A DNA stretch of 64,000 bases, taken from contig SUVV01000001.1 of the NCBI GenBank assembly GCA_015061805.1, positions 62,001 to 126,000 on the forward strand, given 5' to 3'. The notes under the pieces are model-generated. The model was not told the DNA's origin. It worked only from the letters and a program-made list of their open reading frames with translations, and ran no database searches. The position numbers were made by a program, and so were the translations under genes. Within the stretch, counting starts at the first letter, position 1. The number at the start of each line of letters is the position of its first letter. Positions 32,954 to 41,866 of the stretch are shown in pieces. The DNA comes from Lentisphaerota bacterium. GTDB taxonomy: Bacteria > Verrucomicrobiota > Lentisphaeria > Victivallales > Victivallaceae.

Positions 32954-35053
32954 TTACTTGACCGAGAGTTTACCTTTCTTATCGATCACAACTTCGATCT
33001 TTCTGCCGTCGAGCAGCTCGACCGTTGCGCCGTTGACCCCTTTTTGCACAATGGATTTCAACGGACTGTTTTCCTTGTGACCAAGCGGGATGAACATGGT
33101 AAGAAAACGCTGTTCTCCTTTCGCCGCCGCACGGCTGTGGGTGATGGTGGTCGTCTTGCGATAAGGATGAATGGCGTAAACTCCGGCAAGTTCATTCCAC
33201 TTGCCACCGGTCTTACCGGTGATGTGTTCGACCTTGACCCCCTCGGTGAAGAGCGGAGCGACCACCAGACGGTTGCGCTTTTTGTTGCCGCGTTCTTTTT
33301 TAAGCGTGGATGCTTCCGGCGAAGAGATCAGCGCCGGATGACCTTCCAGAGCAGAGGACATTTTCAGCGTATCAACGTGCCAGCGGGCCTGATAAGCGTG
33401 CGGCTGTTTGGCACCGCGTTTGGTCGGGATCATCCGATCCAGCACAATGAAAATATCCGGACGGACAAAGACCACCTGACGGTCATGCAGGACTATCTTG
33501 TTGCCGCTGCGTCCTCCCCAGCCCTTGTCAAAAACGCCACGGGCATAGTCCTTTTTGGCATCACTATTGAAGTCTCCGGTAACCGGCTTTTTAAGGATCC
33601 GATCCGGTGATTTCGGAGCGGAATTGGTCGCCTGTCCGGTTCCATCGACCGAAACAAGGTTGTGCGCCAGACTGGAAACCGTATAATTGCGGAAACGGCT
33701 CCGGGCGTAACTGCCGCCGCCGTCATCGTAAAGCAACTGATCTTTGCCTTTCCAGATGGCGATATTGAGTTTATCCTGATGGGCGTGACGCATACCGAGG
33801 GGACCGATATCGAAAATGAGGTAGTTGGCGTTGGGTTCCCATGATTCGCGCATGACCACAAAACCTGACCACGGCATCAGCACCGAAAGATATTCCGGAG
33901 CCTTGCCCAGTTTACGTCCGGAGTGCATCCAGAGAAAATCCTGACGGTGCGGGAAAAGTTTCACTGCACCTTTGAAAAATCCCATCATATCCGCATGCCG
34001 CGAATCGTTGGTAAGCGGCATATCCGGTCCGGGAGTACTCAAGCGGATAAAGGCATCGTAACTCTTTTCCAACAGACCGATGAAGTCTTCAGGCATCTCT
34101 TTGGCAAATCCGCAGTCTGTTGCCAGCGTGAACATCTGCACCATCAATCCGGTAACCGTCCGGTGGTAACTGTTGGTAAGTTCGTTGAGGAAGCCATCCG
34201 GCAGGAACATATCGCGGGTCTTTTCATAGACCTGCATGACCGCATGTTTACGATTTGCGGCGGCTTTCTTGAATTCGGGGAACATCGCGGCAAAGGTAAA
34301 GAGTCCGTTCATCTCCATGATGAAGATGTTGCCGTAAGAGTTGAATTTGTGCAGTCTGCGGCTGTGAACAAGACTGATATAGCAGTAGAGCATGATATCA
34401 TCATCGGTGAATTCCGGAGCCTTGACAAATGCCGCATAGGCAGGAGCCCAGTAACTTCCCAGACGCAGTCCCATATCAATATTGCGCCATGCGGAATTCT
34501 CGTAGTTTCCGCTCTTGTCTTCCGGCGGCGGCGGACAGTCGACCACCCAGTTGCGCAACTGGCGGGCGAAGGTCGCGGCATACTCTTTTTTGCCGGTATT
34601 CCGGTATTCGGCAGCCATATCCACGAACCAGCTCATCCGGTTCAGCTGGCTCTGCCACTCCCGGTCAAACATTCCCGGGATATCTTTGGTCTTGTTGTAG
34701 AACCAATCGATGCGGCGATTGGGAAACTTATGGCTGTTGGCACCGTAAGTCCAGATGTAATTCAAGCCCTGATTGGCTTTGCCGCGGGTTCCGGCGTGCC
34801 GGGTACGTTCAATCATCACCTGCGGCTGTTTTTTATTGCGGAGGTATTTGACGAATTCAGTCGAAGCACCCTTTTTATCTCCGGCGAGGAAGCACTTTCT
34901 GGCACTTTCCAATCCGGGATAATCCCAGTTGATTTCGGAGAGAACCAGATCGCGCCACTCATCTTTCAGCACCGAACGGTCAAGTTCATCGCCGTGAACC
35001 ATACCGGCGGCAAACACCGCCAGTACCAACAGAAAACAGATTTTCCTGAACAT
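32954..35053 (-). CDS. Secreted heparinase II/III-family polysaccharide lyase (paralogue 1)
   Basis: 699 residues with a signal peptide (FRKICFLLVLAVFAAGMVHG). The N-terminal alpha/alpha toroid contains NYIWTYGANSHKFPN, RIDWFYNKT, WQSQLNRMSW and the conserved catalytic-region GFLNELTNSYHRTV. The C-terminal beta sheet domain has GPLGMRHAHQDKLNIAIW and DDGGGSYARSRFRNY. These match the heparinase II/III superfamily, which cleaves uronic-acid polysaccharides (heparan sulfate, alginate, ulvan) by beta-elimination. The substrate is unknown. Last of three tandem paralogues, with terminator 32891-32935 downstream; nine bases from the next paralogue. Confidence 0.85.
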   Translation of the reverse strand: MFRKICFLLVLAVFAAGMVHGDELDRSVLKDEWRDLVLSEINWDYPGLESARKCFLAGDKKGASTEFVKYLRNKKQPQVMIERTRHAGTRGKANQGLNYIWTYGANSHKFPNRRIDWFYNKTKDIPGMFDREWQSQLNRMSWFVDMAAEYRNTGKKEYAATFARQLRNWVVDCPPPPEDKSGNYENSAWRNIDMGLRLGSYWAPAYAAFVKAPEFTDDDIMLYCYISLVHSRRLHKFNSYGNIFIMEMNGLFTFAAMFPEFKKAAANRKHAVMQVYEKTRDMFLPDGFLNELTNSYHRTVTGLMVQMFTLATDCGFAKEMPEDFIGLLEKSYDAFIRLSTPGPDMPLTNDSRHADMMGFFKGAVKLFPHRQDFLWMHSGRKLGKAPEYLSVLMPWSGFVVMRESWEPNANYLIFDIGPLGMRHAHQDKLNIAIWKGKDQLLYDDGGGSYARSRFRNYTVSSLAHNLVSVDGTGQATNSAPKSPDRILKKPVTGDFNSDAKKDYARGVFDKGWGGRSGNKIVLHDRQVVFVRPDIFIVLDRMIPTKRGAKQPHAYQARWHVDTLKMSSALEGHPALISSPEASTLKKERGNKKRNRLVVAPLFTEGVKVEHITGKTGGKWNELAGVYAIHPYRKTTTITHSRAAAKGEQRFLTMFIPLGHKENSPLKSIVQKGVNGATVELLDGRKIEVVIDKKGKLSVK

Positions 35054-35062
35054 AAAAAAACC

Positions 35063-37234
35063 TTACTTTACAGTTGCAGATAATTTACCTTTTTTATCAA
35101 TGGAAACGTTGAGTTTTCTGCCGTCAGTGAACTCAACGACTGCTCCGTCATTGCCTTTCTGAACGATGGATTTCAGCGGATTGGCTTCCTTGTTGCCCAA
35201 CGTAACGAACAAAGTGAGGAAACGCTTTTCTCCCTTGACTTTGGGGAAAGTATGGGTGATGGTGGTCGTCACCCGGAACGGATGCACCGCATAGACACCG
35301 CCAAGTGTCGTCCAGTCACCTTTTGACTTGCCGGAAACCGTTTCGACCTTGAGATCTTTGGTAAAGAGCGGAGCAACGATCAGGCGGTTGCGGTTCTTGC
35401 GGGCGCGTTCATTATCTTTGTTGCTGATAGAAGATTCCGGAGTGGTGATCAGCGCCGGGTGTCCATCCAGCGCAGGAAGAACTTTCAGCGTATCGACATG
35501 CCAGCGGGCCTGATAGAGATGCGGCTTTTTGACACCGTTTCTGACCGGGATCATCCGGTCGAGCACCACAAAAAGATTCGGGCGCAGATAGAGAACCTGC
35601 CGTTCCTGAACCACATATTTGTTATTGCCGTTGCGGTCACGTCCCCAGCCCTGATCGAAGATGCCTTTGGCATAATCGGTCTTGCCGTCTGAAATCAGGA
35701 CGTTTTTCAGCGGTTCACGCAGAATACGGTATTTGTCGCCGCCGGTACTGGTGGACTGCCATTTGCCGTCAACCGAAATCAGGTTATGAGCCAGACTGGA
35801 GAGGGTATATTTACGAACCATGCTCCGGGCGTAACTTCCGCCGCCGTCATCATAGAGCAGCATATCCTGACCTTTCCAGATGGCGATGTTGAGTTTATCC
35901 TGATGCTGATGGCGCATACCGAGGGGGCCGACATCAAAGCAGAGGTAAGAGGCTTCCTTGTCCCAGGATTCACGCATGATGACAAACCCAGCCCACGGCA
36001 TGACGGTCGAAAGATATTCCGGATGTTTACCGGCTTTGCGGTTGCTGTGAACCCATTTGAAATCTTCCCGGTGCGGGAAGTATTTTACCGCTGCCGAAAA
36101 ACGTTCAAACAGTTTGGTGTGACGGCTGTCGTTGGTCAGCGGCATATCAAATGCCGGAGTCATCATATGCACCTGGGCATCGTAGGCGCGTTCCAGCAGT
36201 GCGATAAAGTCTTTGGGCAGTTCATCACCGACTCCGCAATCGTTGGCAATGCGGAAAGCGTGGAGCATATCACCGATAACGCCGCCGTGATAACTGTTGG
36301 TAAGTTCGTTGAGGAAACCATCCGGCAGCAGCATTTTGTTGACATTGGTATAAAGCCCATTGATCGCCAAAGCGCGGGCGGCCTTGGATTCCTTGAATTC
36401 CGGGAACATGGAGTTGAAGGTCAGAACACCATTCATCTCCATAACGTAGATGTTACCGGTGTTGGTGAATTTCTGCAGATGGCGGCTCTGGATGAGTCCG
36501 AGATAGCAGTAGAGGATGATGTCTTCGTCCTTGAATTCCGGAGCGCTCAAAAATCCGTAAAAAGCCGGAGCCCAGAAATTGGCAAGACGCAATCCCTGTT
36601 CAATACCGCGCCAGATCGAATCCCTTCCGTTGGCGTGTTTCGCCGGAGCCGGGCCGCAGATCGCCGCCCAGGAACGCAGCTGCCGGACAAAGGCGGTCGC
36701 CCAGCGGGGATCTTTATCGACCTGATAAGCCGCCGCCATCGCGGCAAACCAGCGCATGCGGTTGAGCTGCCACTGCCATTCAAAGTCGGTCATGCCGGGG
36801 ATCTCTTTGGTCTTGTTGTAGAACCAGTCGATTTTCTGATTGGGGAACTGGTGGCTGTTGGCGCCGTAAGTCCAGATGTAATTCACGCCTTCATAGGCGC
36901 GTTTTTTATCGATCCGCTGAAGTGATTCACGGAAAAGTGACGGTATTTTGCGGCTGCGAAGATATTTGGCAAAGGCGAGAGCCGCGCCCTTTTTATCATT
37001 GGCAAGATAAAGTTTTTTGGCATTTTCCAAACCGGGGTAGTCCCAGTTTACGGATTTGAGTACCTCGTCACGCCACTCATCTTTGAGCAGCGGCTGGGAA
37101 AACTCATCTTTGACTTCGGTTGTCCACAAAATTTTTCGCGGAGAAACGAATTTTGCTTTACCTGCCGGTTTGGCAAATGCGAAGATCGATGCCGCACACA
37201 GCAAAGTTGCCAAAACGAATTTGGATTTTTGCAT
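35063..37234 (-). CDS. Secreted heparinase II/III-family polysaccharide lyase (paralogue 2)
   Basis: 723 residues: signal peptide (QKSKFVLATLLCAASIFAFA) plus a roughly 25-residue extension before the common LLKDEWRDEVLKS start. The toroid and sheet motifs of paralogue 1 recur (NYIWTYGANSHQFPN, GFLNELTNSYHGGV, GPLGMRHQHQDKLNIAIW, DDGGGSYARSMVRKY). One of the His-rich positions is altered (MRHQHQD versus MRHAHQD), which may tune substrate. Middle gene of the cluster, 17 bases from paralogue 3 and nine from paralogue 1. Confidence 0.85.
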   Translation of the reverse strand: MQKSKFVLATLLCAASIFAFAKPAGKAKFVSPRKILWTTEVKDEFSQPLLKDEWRDEVLKSVNWDYPGLENAKKLYLANDKKGAALAFAKYLRSRKIPSLFRESLQRIDKKRAYEGVNYIWTYGANSHQFPNQKIDWFYNKTKEIPGMTDFEWQWQLNRMRWFAAMAAAYQVDKDPRWATAFVRQLRSWAAICGPAPAKHANGRDSIWRGIEQGLRLANFWAPAFYGFLSAPEFKDEDIILYCYLGLIQSRHLQKFTNTGNIYVMEMNGVLTFNSMFPEFKESKAARALAINGLYTNVNKMLLPDGFLNELTNSYHGGVIGDMLHAFRIANDCGVGDELPKDFIALLERAYDAQVHMMTPAFDMPLTNDSRHTKLFERFSAAVKYFPHREDFKWVHSNRKAGKHPEYLSTVMPWAGFVIMRESWDKEASYLCFDVGPLGMRHQHQDKLNIAIWKGQDMLLYDDGGGSYARSMVRKYTLSSLAHNLISVDGKWQSTSTGGDKYRILREPLKNVLISDGKTDYAKGIFDQGWGRDRNGNNKYVVQERQVLYLRPNLFVVLDRMIPVRNGVKKPHLYQARWHVDTLKVLPALDGHPALITTPESSISNKDNERARKNRNRLIVAPLFTKDLKVETVSGKSKGDWTTLGGVYAVHPFRVTTTITHTFPKVKGEKRFLTLFVTLGNKEANPLKSIVQKGNDGAVVEFTDGRKLNVSIDKKGKLSATVK

Positions 37235-37251
37235 GATATTACCTCGCTATA

Positions 37252-39345
37252 TCAATTTTTGATAATTGCTTTCAACACATTTTTTACTACAGAAACTTCC
37301 AGTTTTCTTCCATCATTGAAAAGAACTTCCGCAGAATCAATGCCGGTTTGCCGGATCGATTTCAATGGAGAAATTTCCTTGTTGCCGAGAGTGACAAACA
37401 TGGTGAGAAAACGCACTTCCCCTGCCCCGGCGCGCTCGTGCATCACCGTCGTCGTCGCCCGGTAGGGGTGAAAGGCAAAGAGTCCGGCAAGTTCATTGCA
37501 CTTGCCCTTATCCTGTCCGGTAAGTTGTTTTACCGAAAGACCTTCAGTAAACAATGGAGCAACAATAAGTTTGGCACGTTTGCCGGAGGGATTGCCGCGC
37601 ATTTTGGGAAGTTCGATCGAAGATTCCGGGGATGAGATCAGCGCCGGATTCCCATCAAGCACCGGGGACATTTTCAAAGTATCTACATGCCAGCGCGCCT
37701 GATAAACGTGAGGTTTTTTCGCGCCGCGTTTGGTCGGGATCATCCGGTCAAGCACCAGAAAAATATTCGGGCGCAAAAACAACACCTGCCGTTCCTGACG
37801 GACGATACGATTTCCGGAACTGCCCCACCCCTGATCAAAAATTCCGCTGGCATAATCCACCTTGCCGTCACTCTTGAAGTTTCCGGACACGGGATTGCTC
37901 AAACGCCGGTTTTTCATGCTTGCCGAAGTCACCTGCGGCAAACCGTCAACCGTAACCAGATTGTGGGCATAACTTGAAATGGTATATTTACGGGATTCCG
38001 TCTTGGCATAATTGCCGCCGCCGTCATCGTAAAGCAGTTGATCCTGGCCACGCCAAATTGCAATATTCAATTTATCCTGATGCGCATGACGGACACCGAG
38101 GGGGCCGACATCAAAGACGAGGTAACTTGCATCATGTTCCCAGGAGCCGCGCATGATGACCAATCCTGACCACGGCAGCACGGTAGATAGATAATCCGGA
38201 GCACCCCCCTTTTTCCGGTTGCTCTGCACCCAGAGGAAATCTTTGCGGTGCGGGAAAAGTTTCGCCGCCGGAGCAAAAAACGAAACCAGACGCGAATGTC
38301 CGGAATCGTTGGTCAACGGAGCATCAAAAGCCGGAGTTGCCATTTTGAGCAGAGCCTCAAAACTCTTTTCCAGCAAAGTGACAAAATCTTTCGGCAGTTC
38401 CTTTTTCACGCCGCACTCATCGGCGAGAGTGGCAAGTTCGTAAACGTTGGCGACGACCAAACGGTGATATCCGGTGGTCAATTCATTGAGGAAGCCATCT
38501 TCAAGAAGCATGTTTTTAGCGCTGTTGTAAAGCGTTTTTACCGCATATTTGCGGGCTTCTGCGGATTCTTTGAATTCCGGGAACATGGCGCCAAAAGTAA
38601 ACAATCCGCGCATTTCCATCGTCAGGATATTGCCGGTATTGTTATATTTTTTCAAATGCCGACTCTGCAGCAATGTAAGATAGCAATAGGTCAGCACGTC
38701 ATCATCAGTAAACTCATTTGCCTTGATGAATGCCACATAAGCCGGGGGCCAGAAGCGGTACAAACGCAGTCCGCAGGTAATGCCGCGCCACGCCGAATCC
38801 GGACGGTTGCCGCTGTGTTCCGGTACCTGATGACACGCCGCCGCCCAAGAACGCAACTGCCGGACAAAAGCGATAACATATTCCTTATTGCCGCTTTTGA
38901 GATAAGCGCCAGCCATTGCCGGAAACCACGGCATCCGGTTCAACTGCCATTGCCATTCATAGTCGAGTCTGCCGGATTCGCGGGTCTTGTTAAAAAACCA
39001 GTCGATCTTTTTATTGGGGAAACAGTGGGAAGTTTTTCCGTAAGTGTAGGTATAATTCAAGCCTTGGGCGGCGCGGGATTTGTCGTAGGAAGCAAGAGAA
39101 TTAAGGTAAGACGCCGGCTGTTTTTTAGCACGGAGATATTTGACGAATTCAAATGAAGCCGCCTTCTTATCATTGGCAAGATAGAGTGCTTTCACCTTTT
39201 CCAGTCCGGGGAAGTCGAGATCGAGGCTTTTCAAAACCTCTTCCCGCCACTCTTCCCGAAGCACAGGAGAAACGAATTCATCAGCAAAAACCGCGATGCA
39301 AAAGATCGCGGTCAGTAAAAAAAGCGCCTTTTTCAAAAACATCAT
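37252..39345 (-). CDS. Secreted heparinase II/III-family polysaccharide lyase (paralogue 3)
   Basis: 697 residues with a signal peptide (FLKKALFLLTAIFCIAVFA). Same architecture as the other two: NYTYTYGKTSHCFPN, IDWFFNKT, GFLNELTTGYHRLV, GPLGVRHAHQDKLNIAIW and DDGGGNYAKTESRKY. It departs most at the TYGKTSHCF segment, which is TYGANSH in the others. It is the first lyase after pilin 4, 17 bases downstream, so the pilin gene and three lyases look like a single operon from the 40242-40270 promoter. Confidence 0.85.
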   Translation of the reverse strand: MMFLKKALFLLTAIFCIAVFADEFVSPVLREEWREEVLKSLDLDFPGLEKVKALYLANDKKAASFEFVKYLRAKKQPASYLNSLASYDKSRAAQGLNYTYTYGKTSHCFPNKKIDWFFNKTRESGRLDYEWQWQLNRMPWFPAMAGAYLKSGNKEYVIAFVRQLRSWAAACHQVPEHSGNRPDSAWRGITCGLRLYRFWPPAYVAFIKANEFTDDDVLTYCYLTLLQSRHLKKYNNTGNILTMEMRGLFTFGAMFPEFKESAEARKYAVKTLYNSAKNMLLEDGFLNELTTGYHRLVVANVYELATLADECGVKKELPKDFVTLLEKSFEALLKMATPAFDAPLTNDSGHSRLVSFFAPAAKLFPHRKDFLWVQSNRKKGGAPDYLSTVLPWSGLVIMRGSWEHDASYLVFDVGPLGVRHAHQDKLNIAIWRGQDQLLYDDGGGNYAKTESRKYTISSYAHNLVTVDGLPQVTSASMKNRRLSNPVSGNFKSDGKVDYASGIFDQGWGSSGNRIVRQERQVLFLRPNIFLVLDRMIPTKRGAKKPHVYQARWHVDTLKMSPVLDGNPALISSPESSIELPKMRGNPSGKRAKLIVAPLFTEGLSVKQLTGQDKGKCNELAGLFAFHPYRATTTVMHERAGAGEVRFLTMFVTLGNKEISPLKSIRQTGIDSAEVLFNDGRKLEVSVVKNVLKAIIKN

Positions 39346-39362
39346 CTATCTTTGCAATACTC

Positions 39363-40184
39363 TTACTTTGACTCATCGGTGCCGCGGAAGTTGCGCCCGC
39401 GCAAATAGTATTCAACCGCTTTGATGTTGCCAATATTGGGAACATTGATCATGGTAGAACCGGCAATATGGGAGAAGCGGTCGGCGTGTCCATCGATCGC
39501 AACAAACTGAACCGCCTTGTTATGAGACAGCCACAACAGACCGTTATAACTCTGAGTATCAGGATTAAGCGAGCTGGCGCCCCAATAGTCCATACTGTCA
39601 CCCATAACGGCACGGGTAGCATCGGCAAAGGCGAATTTATGAGAGGGCCAGCGGAACTGACTGATTTTCTGCCCGCGCCATTGTCTGCCGCCGACGCGGA
39701 TAAAAGCGCCGAGATAATCGGATTTACCGTAACCGCCATACTGAGCGCGAACACTGACTTTACCATCCTCTTGCCAATATGTCATCATGTTTCCGCTGGA
39801 AACCTTAATTTTTCCTTCGAGATGCATGCTGGCGGGGCAAAGCGGAGTCGCCGCGATCCGACCATCAGTGCCGACGCGACTGCAGAGGGAATCTGCATAT
39901 TTTCCATCAAAAAAGAGACTGTACCACTTGCTGCTGGTCGATTTGAAAGGAATTTCAACCGGAACCACATAACCATCATTGTCGCTGGCGTAACTCTGTC
40001 CGGCGGCACCGAGTTGTTTCAAGTTATTGATACAACTGCTTGATTTACCGCGTTCACGCGCTTTCTGCAATGCCGGAAGCAGCATCGCCGCAAGAATAGC
40101 GATGATAGCGATAACGACTAACAGTTCGATAAGAGTAAAGCCAAAGGGCTTTACTCCGGCATGCCGGAGTGAAGATTTTTTCAT
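39363..40184 (-). CDS. Prepilin-type H-X9-DG protein with a single FTLIELLV (pilin 4)
   Basis: 273 residues from ATG 40184, with AGGTGG upstream; the track GTG at 40193 overlaps that site. One FTLIELLV (residues 16-23), preceded by Gly (PFGF), followed by [24 protein letters not shown]. No leader insert, making it the reference form for the other three. The leader contains LRHAGVKP, encoded by palindromes shared with pilin 1. The C-terminal [12 protein letters not shown] fits H-X9-DG. Heads the operon of three heparinase-family lyases. Confidence 0.87.
   Translation of the reverse strand: MKKSSLRHAGVKPFGFTLIELLVVIAIIAILAAMLLPALQKARERGKSSSCINNLKQLGAAGQSYASDNDGYVVPVEIPFKSTSSKWYSLFFDGKYADSLCSRVGTDGRIAATPLCPASMHLEGKIKVSSGNMMTYWQEDGKVSVRAQYGGYGKSDYLGAFIRVGGRQWRGQKISQFRWPSHKFAFADATRAVMGDSMDYWGASSLNPDTQSYNGLLWLSHNKAVQFVAIDGHADRFSHIAGSTMINVPNIGNIKAVEYYLRGRNFRGTDESK
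40135..40170. repeat. Two adjacent palindromes in the pilin 4 leader
   Basis: GTAAAGCCAAAGGGCTTTAC (40135-40154; 8-bp arms) overlaps by two bases ACTCCGGCATGCCGGAGT (40153-40170; perfect 18-bp palindrome). In gene sense the 3' arm of the first covers the Phe-Thr codons of FTLIELLV. Confidence 0.85.
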
Positions 40185-40241
40185 AATGACCACCTGTTTT
40201 ATATTGTTAACGTTCGCAAATAAATACTATACCGCTATTAT

Positions 40242-40270
40242 AATATATCACCTAACTGCAATATTTACAA
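40242..40270 (-). promoter_or_regulatory. Sigma70-type promoter of the pilin 4/heparinase operon
   Basis: On the minus strand, TTGTAA (40265-40270), a 17-base spacer and TATATT (40242-40247), 57 bases before the pilin 4 ATG. Confidence 0.6.
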
Positions 40271-40323
40271 ATCTTTCTCCTGCAACTTGTATAAAAAAGT
40301 CATCTCCTTTTCAGAATGCACCA

Positions 40324-40351
40324 TTGATTTCCACTGCGCAACGTTTATATT
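40324..40351 (+). promoter_or_regulatory. Sigma70-type promoter of the nitroreductase gene
   Basis: TTGATT (40324-40329), a 16-base spacer and TATATT (40346-40351), 43 bases before the ATG. Confidence 0.65.
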
Positions 40352-40394
40352 ATGATTGCAGACCAAGATATTTTACAACGAAAGGAAGCGATTT

Positions 40395-40907
40395 ATGAAC
40401 TTCACCGCCCTTACTCTCGAACGTTATTCAGTACGCAGTTTCAAAGATGAACCGGTCACCGAAGCCCAGATCGAAGCAATTCTGGAAGTTGCCCGCAACG
40501 CCCCGACCGCCTGCAACCGTCAGCCCCAGCGGATATTCGTGGTATACTCCGATAAAGGCCGGGAAAAGATCAAGCGTTCGACCGAATGTCACTTCAACGC
40601 GCCATTATTTTTCCTCGTCTGTTACGACCGCAATGAATCGTGGAAACGGGCATTCGACAATCAGGATTACGGCATGGCGGATGCTTCGATCGTTATGACC
40701 CAGATGATGCTTAAAATTCAGGAGATGAAACTGGGCAGCACCTTTGTCGCCTGGTTCGATCCGGAAACGCTCCGCAAAGAGTTTGCTCTTCCGGAAGAAC
40801 TCGTTCCGGTCGGCATATTGCCCTGCGGAATTCCGGCAGAGAATTCCGCGCCGATGGAGATGCACTCCGACAAAAAACATCTGAATGAAATCACGACTTT
40901 CGTATAA
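40395..40907 (+). CDS. Nitroreductase-family flavoprotein
   Basis: 170 residues. FMN-binding N-terminus RYSVRSFKDEPVTEAQIEAIL and RNAPTACNRQPQRIFVV, then DYGMADASIVMTQMML and a C-terminal GILPCGIPAENSAP segment, as in small nitroreductase-family oxidoreductases that use NAD(P)H. The physiological substrate is unknown. ATG 40395 has AAAGGAAG upstream; the track start at 40356 has none. Ends five bases before the stop of the convergent unknown gene. Confidence 0.85.
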   Translation: MNFTALTLERYSVRSFKDEPVTEAQIEAILEVARNAPTACNRQPQRIFVVYSDKGREKIKRSTECHFNAPLFFLVCYDRNESWKRAFDNQDYGMADASIVMTQMMLKIQEMKLGSTFVAWFDPETLRKEFALPEELVPVGILPCGIPAENSAPMEMHSDKKHLNEITTFV

Positions 40908-40912
40908 AAAAG

Positions 40913-41698
40913 TTACACCACATCCGTCAAATGGCGCCGCATCGCGGCAAAAGAGCATTTCCCGGTACGCGGCCGGAAGGGTAAAATTCCGGTCGCACGG
41001 ATCTGCCGGATGTATTTCATATTCATACACCCGCGTGCGTTGTAGAGAAATCCCCAACTGCCGACAGTCATCCCCGGAAGCCGTTCCGGGTGAGCAGGAG
41101 TCAGCGATGACAAAAATTCCTCCGGGAAAAACTTGAGCCAGCGAGCTTCTTCATTGAGCCACGTTGAGGTGATAAGCGTATCGGCATTGAAACGCAATTC
41201 GCACTCTTTCATCAGAAGCAGGAAACAGAGTTTCAGATATTCCCGGTCGGCAAACAGAGAGTTGGGCGAAACGGTATTGTAAATGTGGAAGCGGCACAAA
41301 TGAGGCTCTTCCGGAGCCGGAAGATCGTACTTCAAACTGCCGCAATTCCACGAAGCAGGCGTCCCGATGCCGCGGGATTTACCGTAAAGTTCAGCACCGC
41401 GCTCGCGCAGGGAACTTCCGCAGCGCTCCCACATGGCTTCTTCAAAATCAGCTGCCGGGTATTCTGAAAATTTTTCTGCAGACTCTTTCAGGAGACGGCA
41501 CAAACTGATGTCATCAAATCGCTCTTTTTCCCGGAACTCCAGACCGTGAAAGAGCAATATGGTGTGATCGCAGATCGTTTCAAAAAGAGTTTTTTCCGGC
41601 AGTTTCGGCTTGGCATATTCCGCCGCGTAAAAAAAGGAAAATCTCGCCATATCTTCAATTGATTGAAGATGTTCGTCCATACTTTTCAACTGATTCAT
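40913..41698 (-). CDS. Unidentified protein
   Basis: A 261-residue soluble protein I do not recognise. No signal peptide, membrane segment or common nucleotide-binding motif. It is rich in aromatic and acidic residues (TICDHTILLFHGLEFREKERFDD; STWLNEEARWLKFFPEEFLSSL) and has scattered Cys/His. The second half (RFHIYNTVSPNSLFADREYLKLC) suggests a compact enzyme-like fold, but this is impression only. The start at ATG 41698 has GGAG eight bases upstream. Single gene, convergent with the nitroreductase gene and divergent from the IPMS-family gene. Confidence 0.75.
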   Translation of the reverse strand: MNQLKSMDEHLQSIEDMARFSFFYAAEYAKPKLPEKTLFETICDHTILLFHGLEFREKERFDDISLCRLLKESAEKFSEYPAADFEEAMWERCGSSLRERGAELYGKSRGIGTPASWNCGSLKYDLPAPEEPHLCRFHIYNTVSPNSLFADREYLKLCFLLLMKECELRFNADTLITSTWLNEEARWLKFFPEEFLSSLTPAHPERLPGMTVGSWGFLYNARGCMNMKYIRQIRATGILPFRPRTGKCSFAAMRRHLTDVV

Positions 41699-41807
41699 CA
41701 CCCAAACTCCGCCTGAAAATTATTTTTCCCGGATAATATAACCTGCCCCATGCGGTAATTCAAATCCCGTTTTCTCCGGAAAAAAACATTTTTTTGCCCG
41801 GAACAAT

Positions 41808-41836
41808 TTGATATCCGGTAAAATACGGCGTATATT
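41808..41836 (+). promoter_or_regulatory. Sigma70-type promoter of the IPMS-family/holA operon
   Basis: TTGATA (41808-41813), a 17-base spacer and TATATT (41831-41836), 30 bases before the ATG. Confidence 0.8.
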
Positions 41837-41866
41837 ATTCAATTGAAATTTTTGAAAGAATGAACC

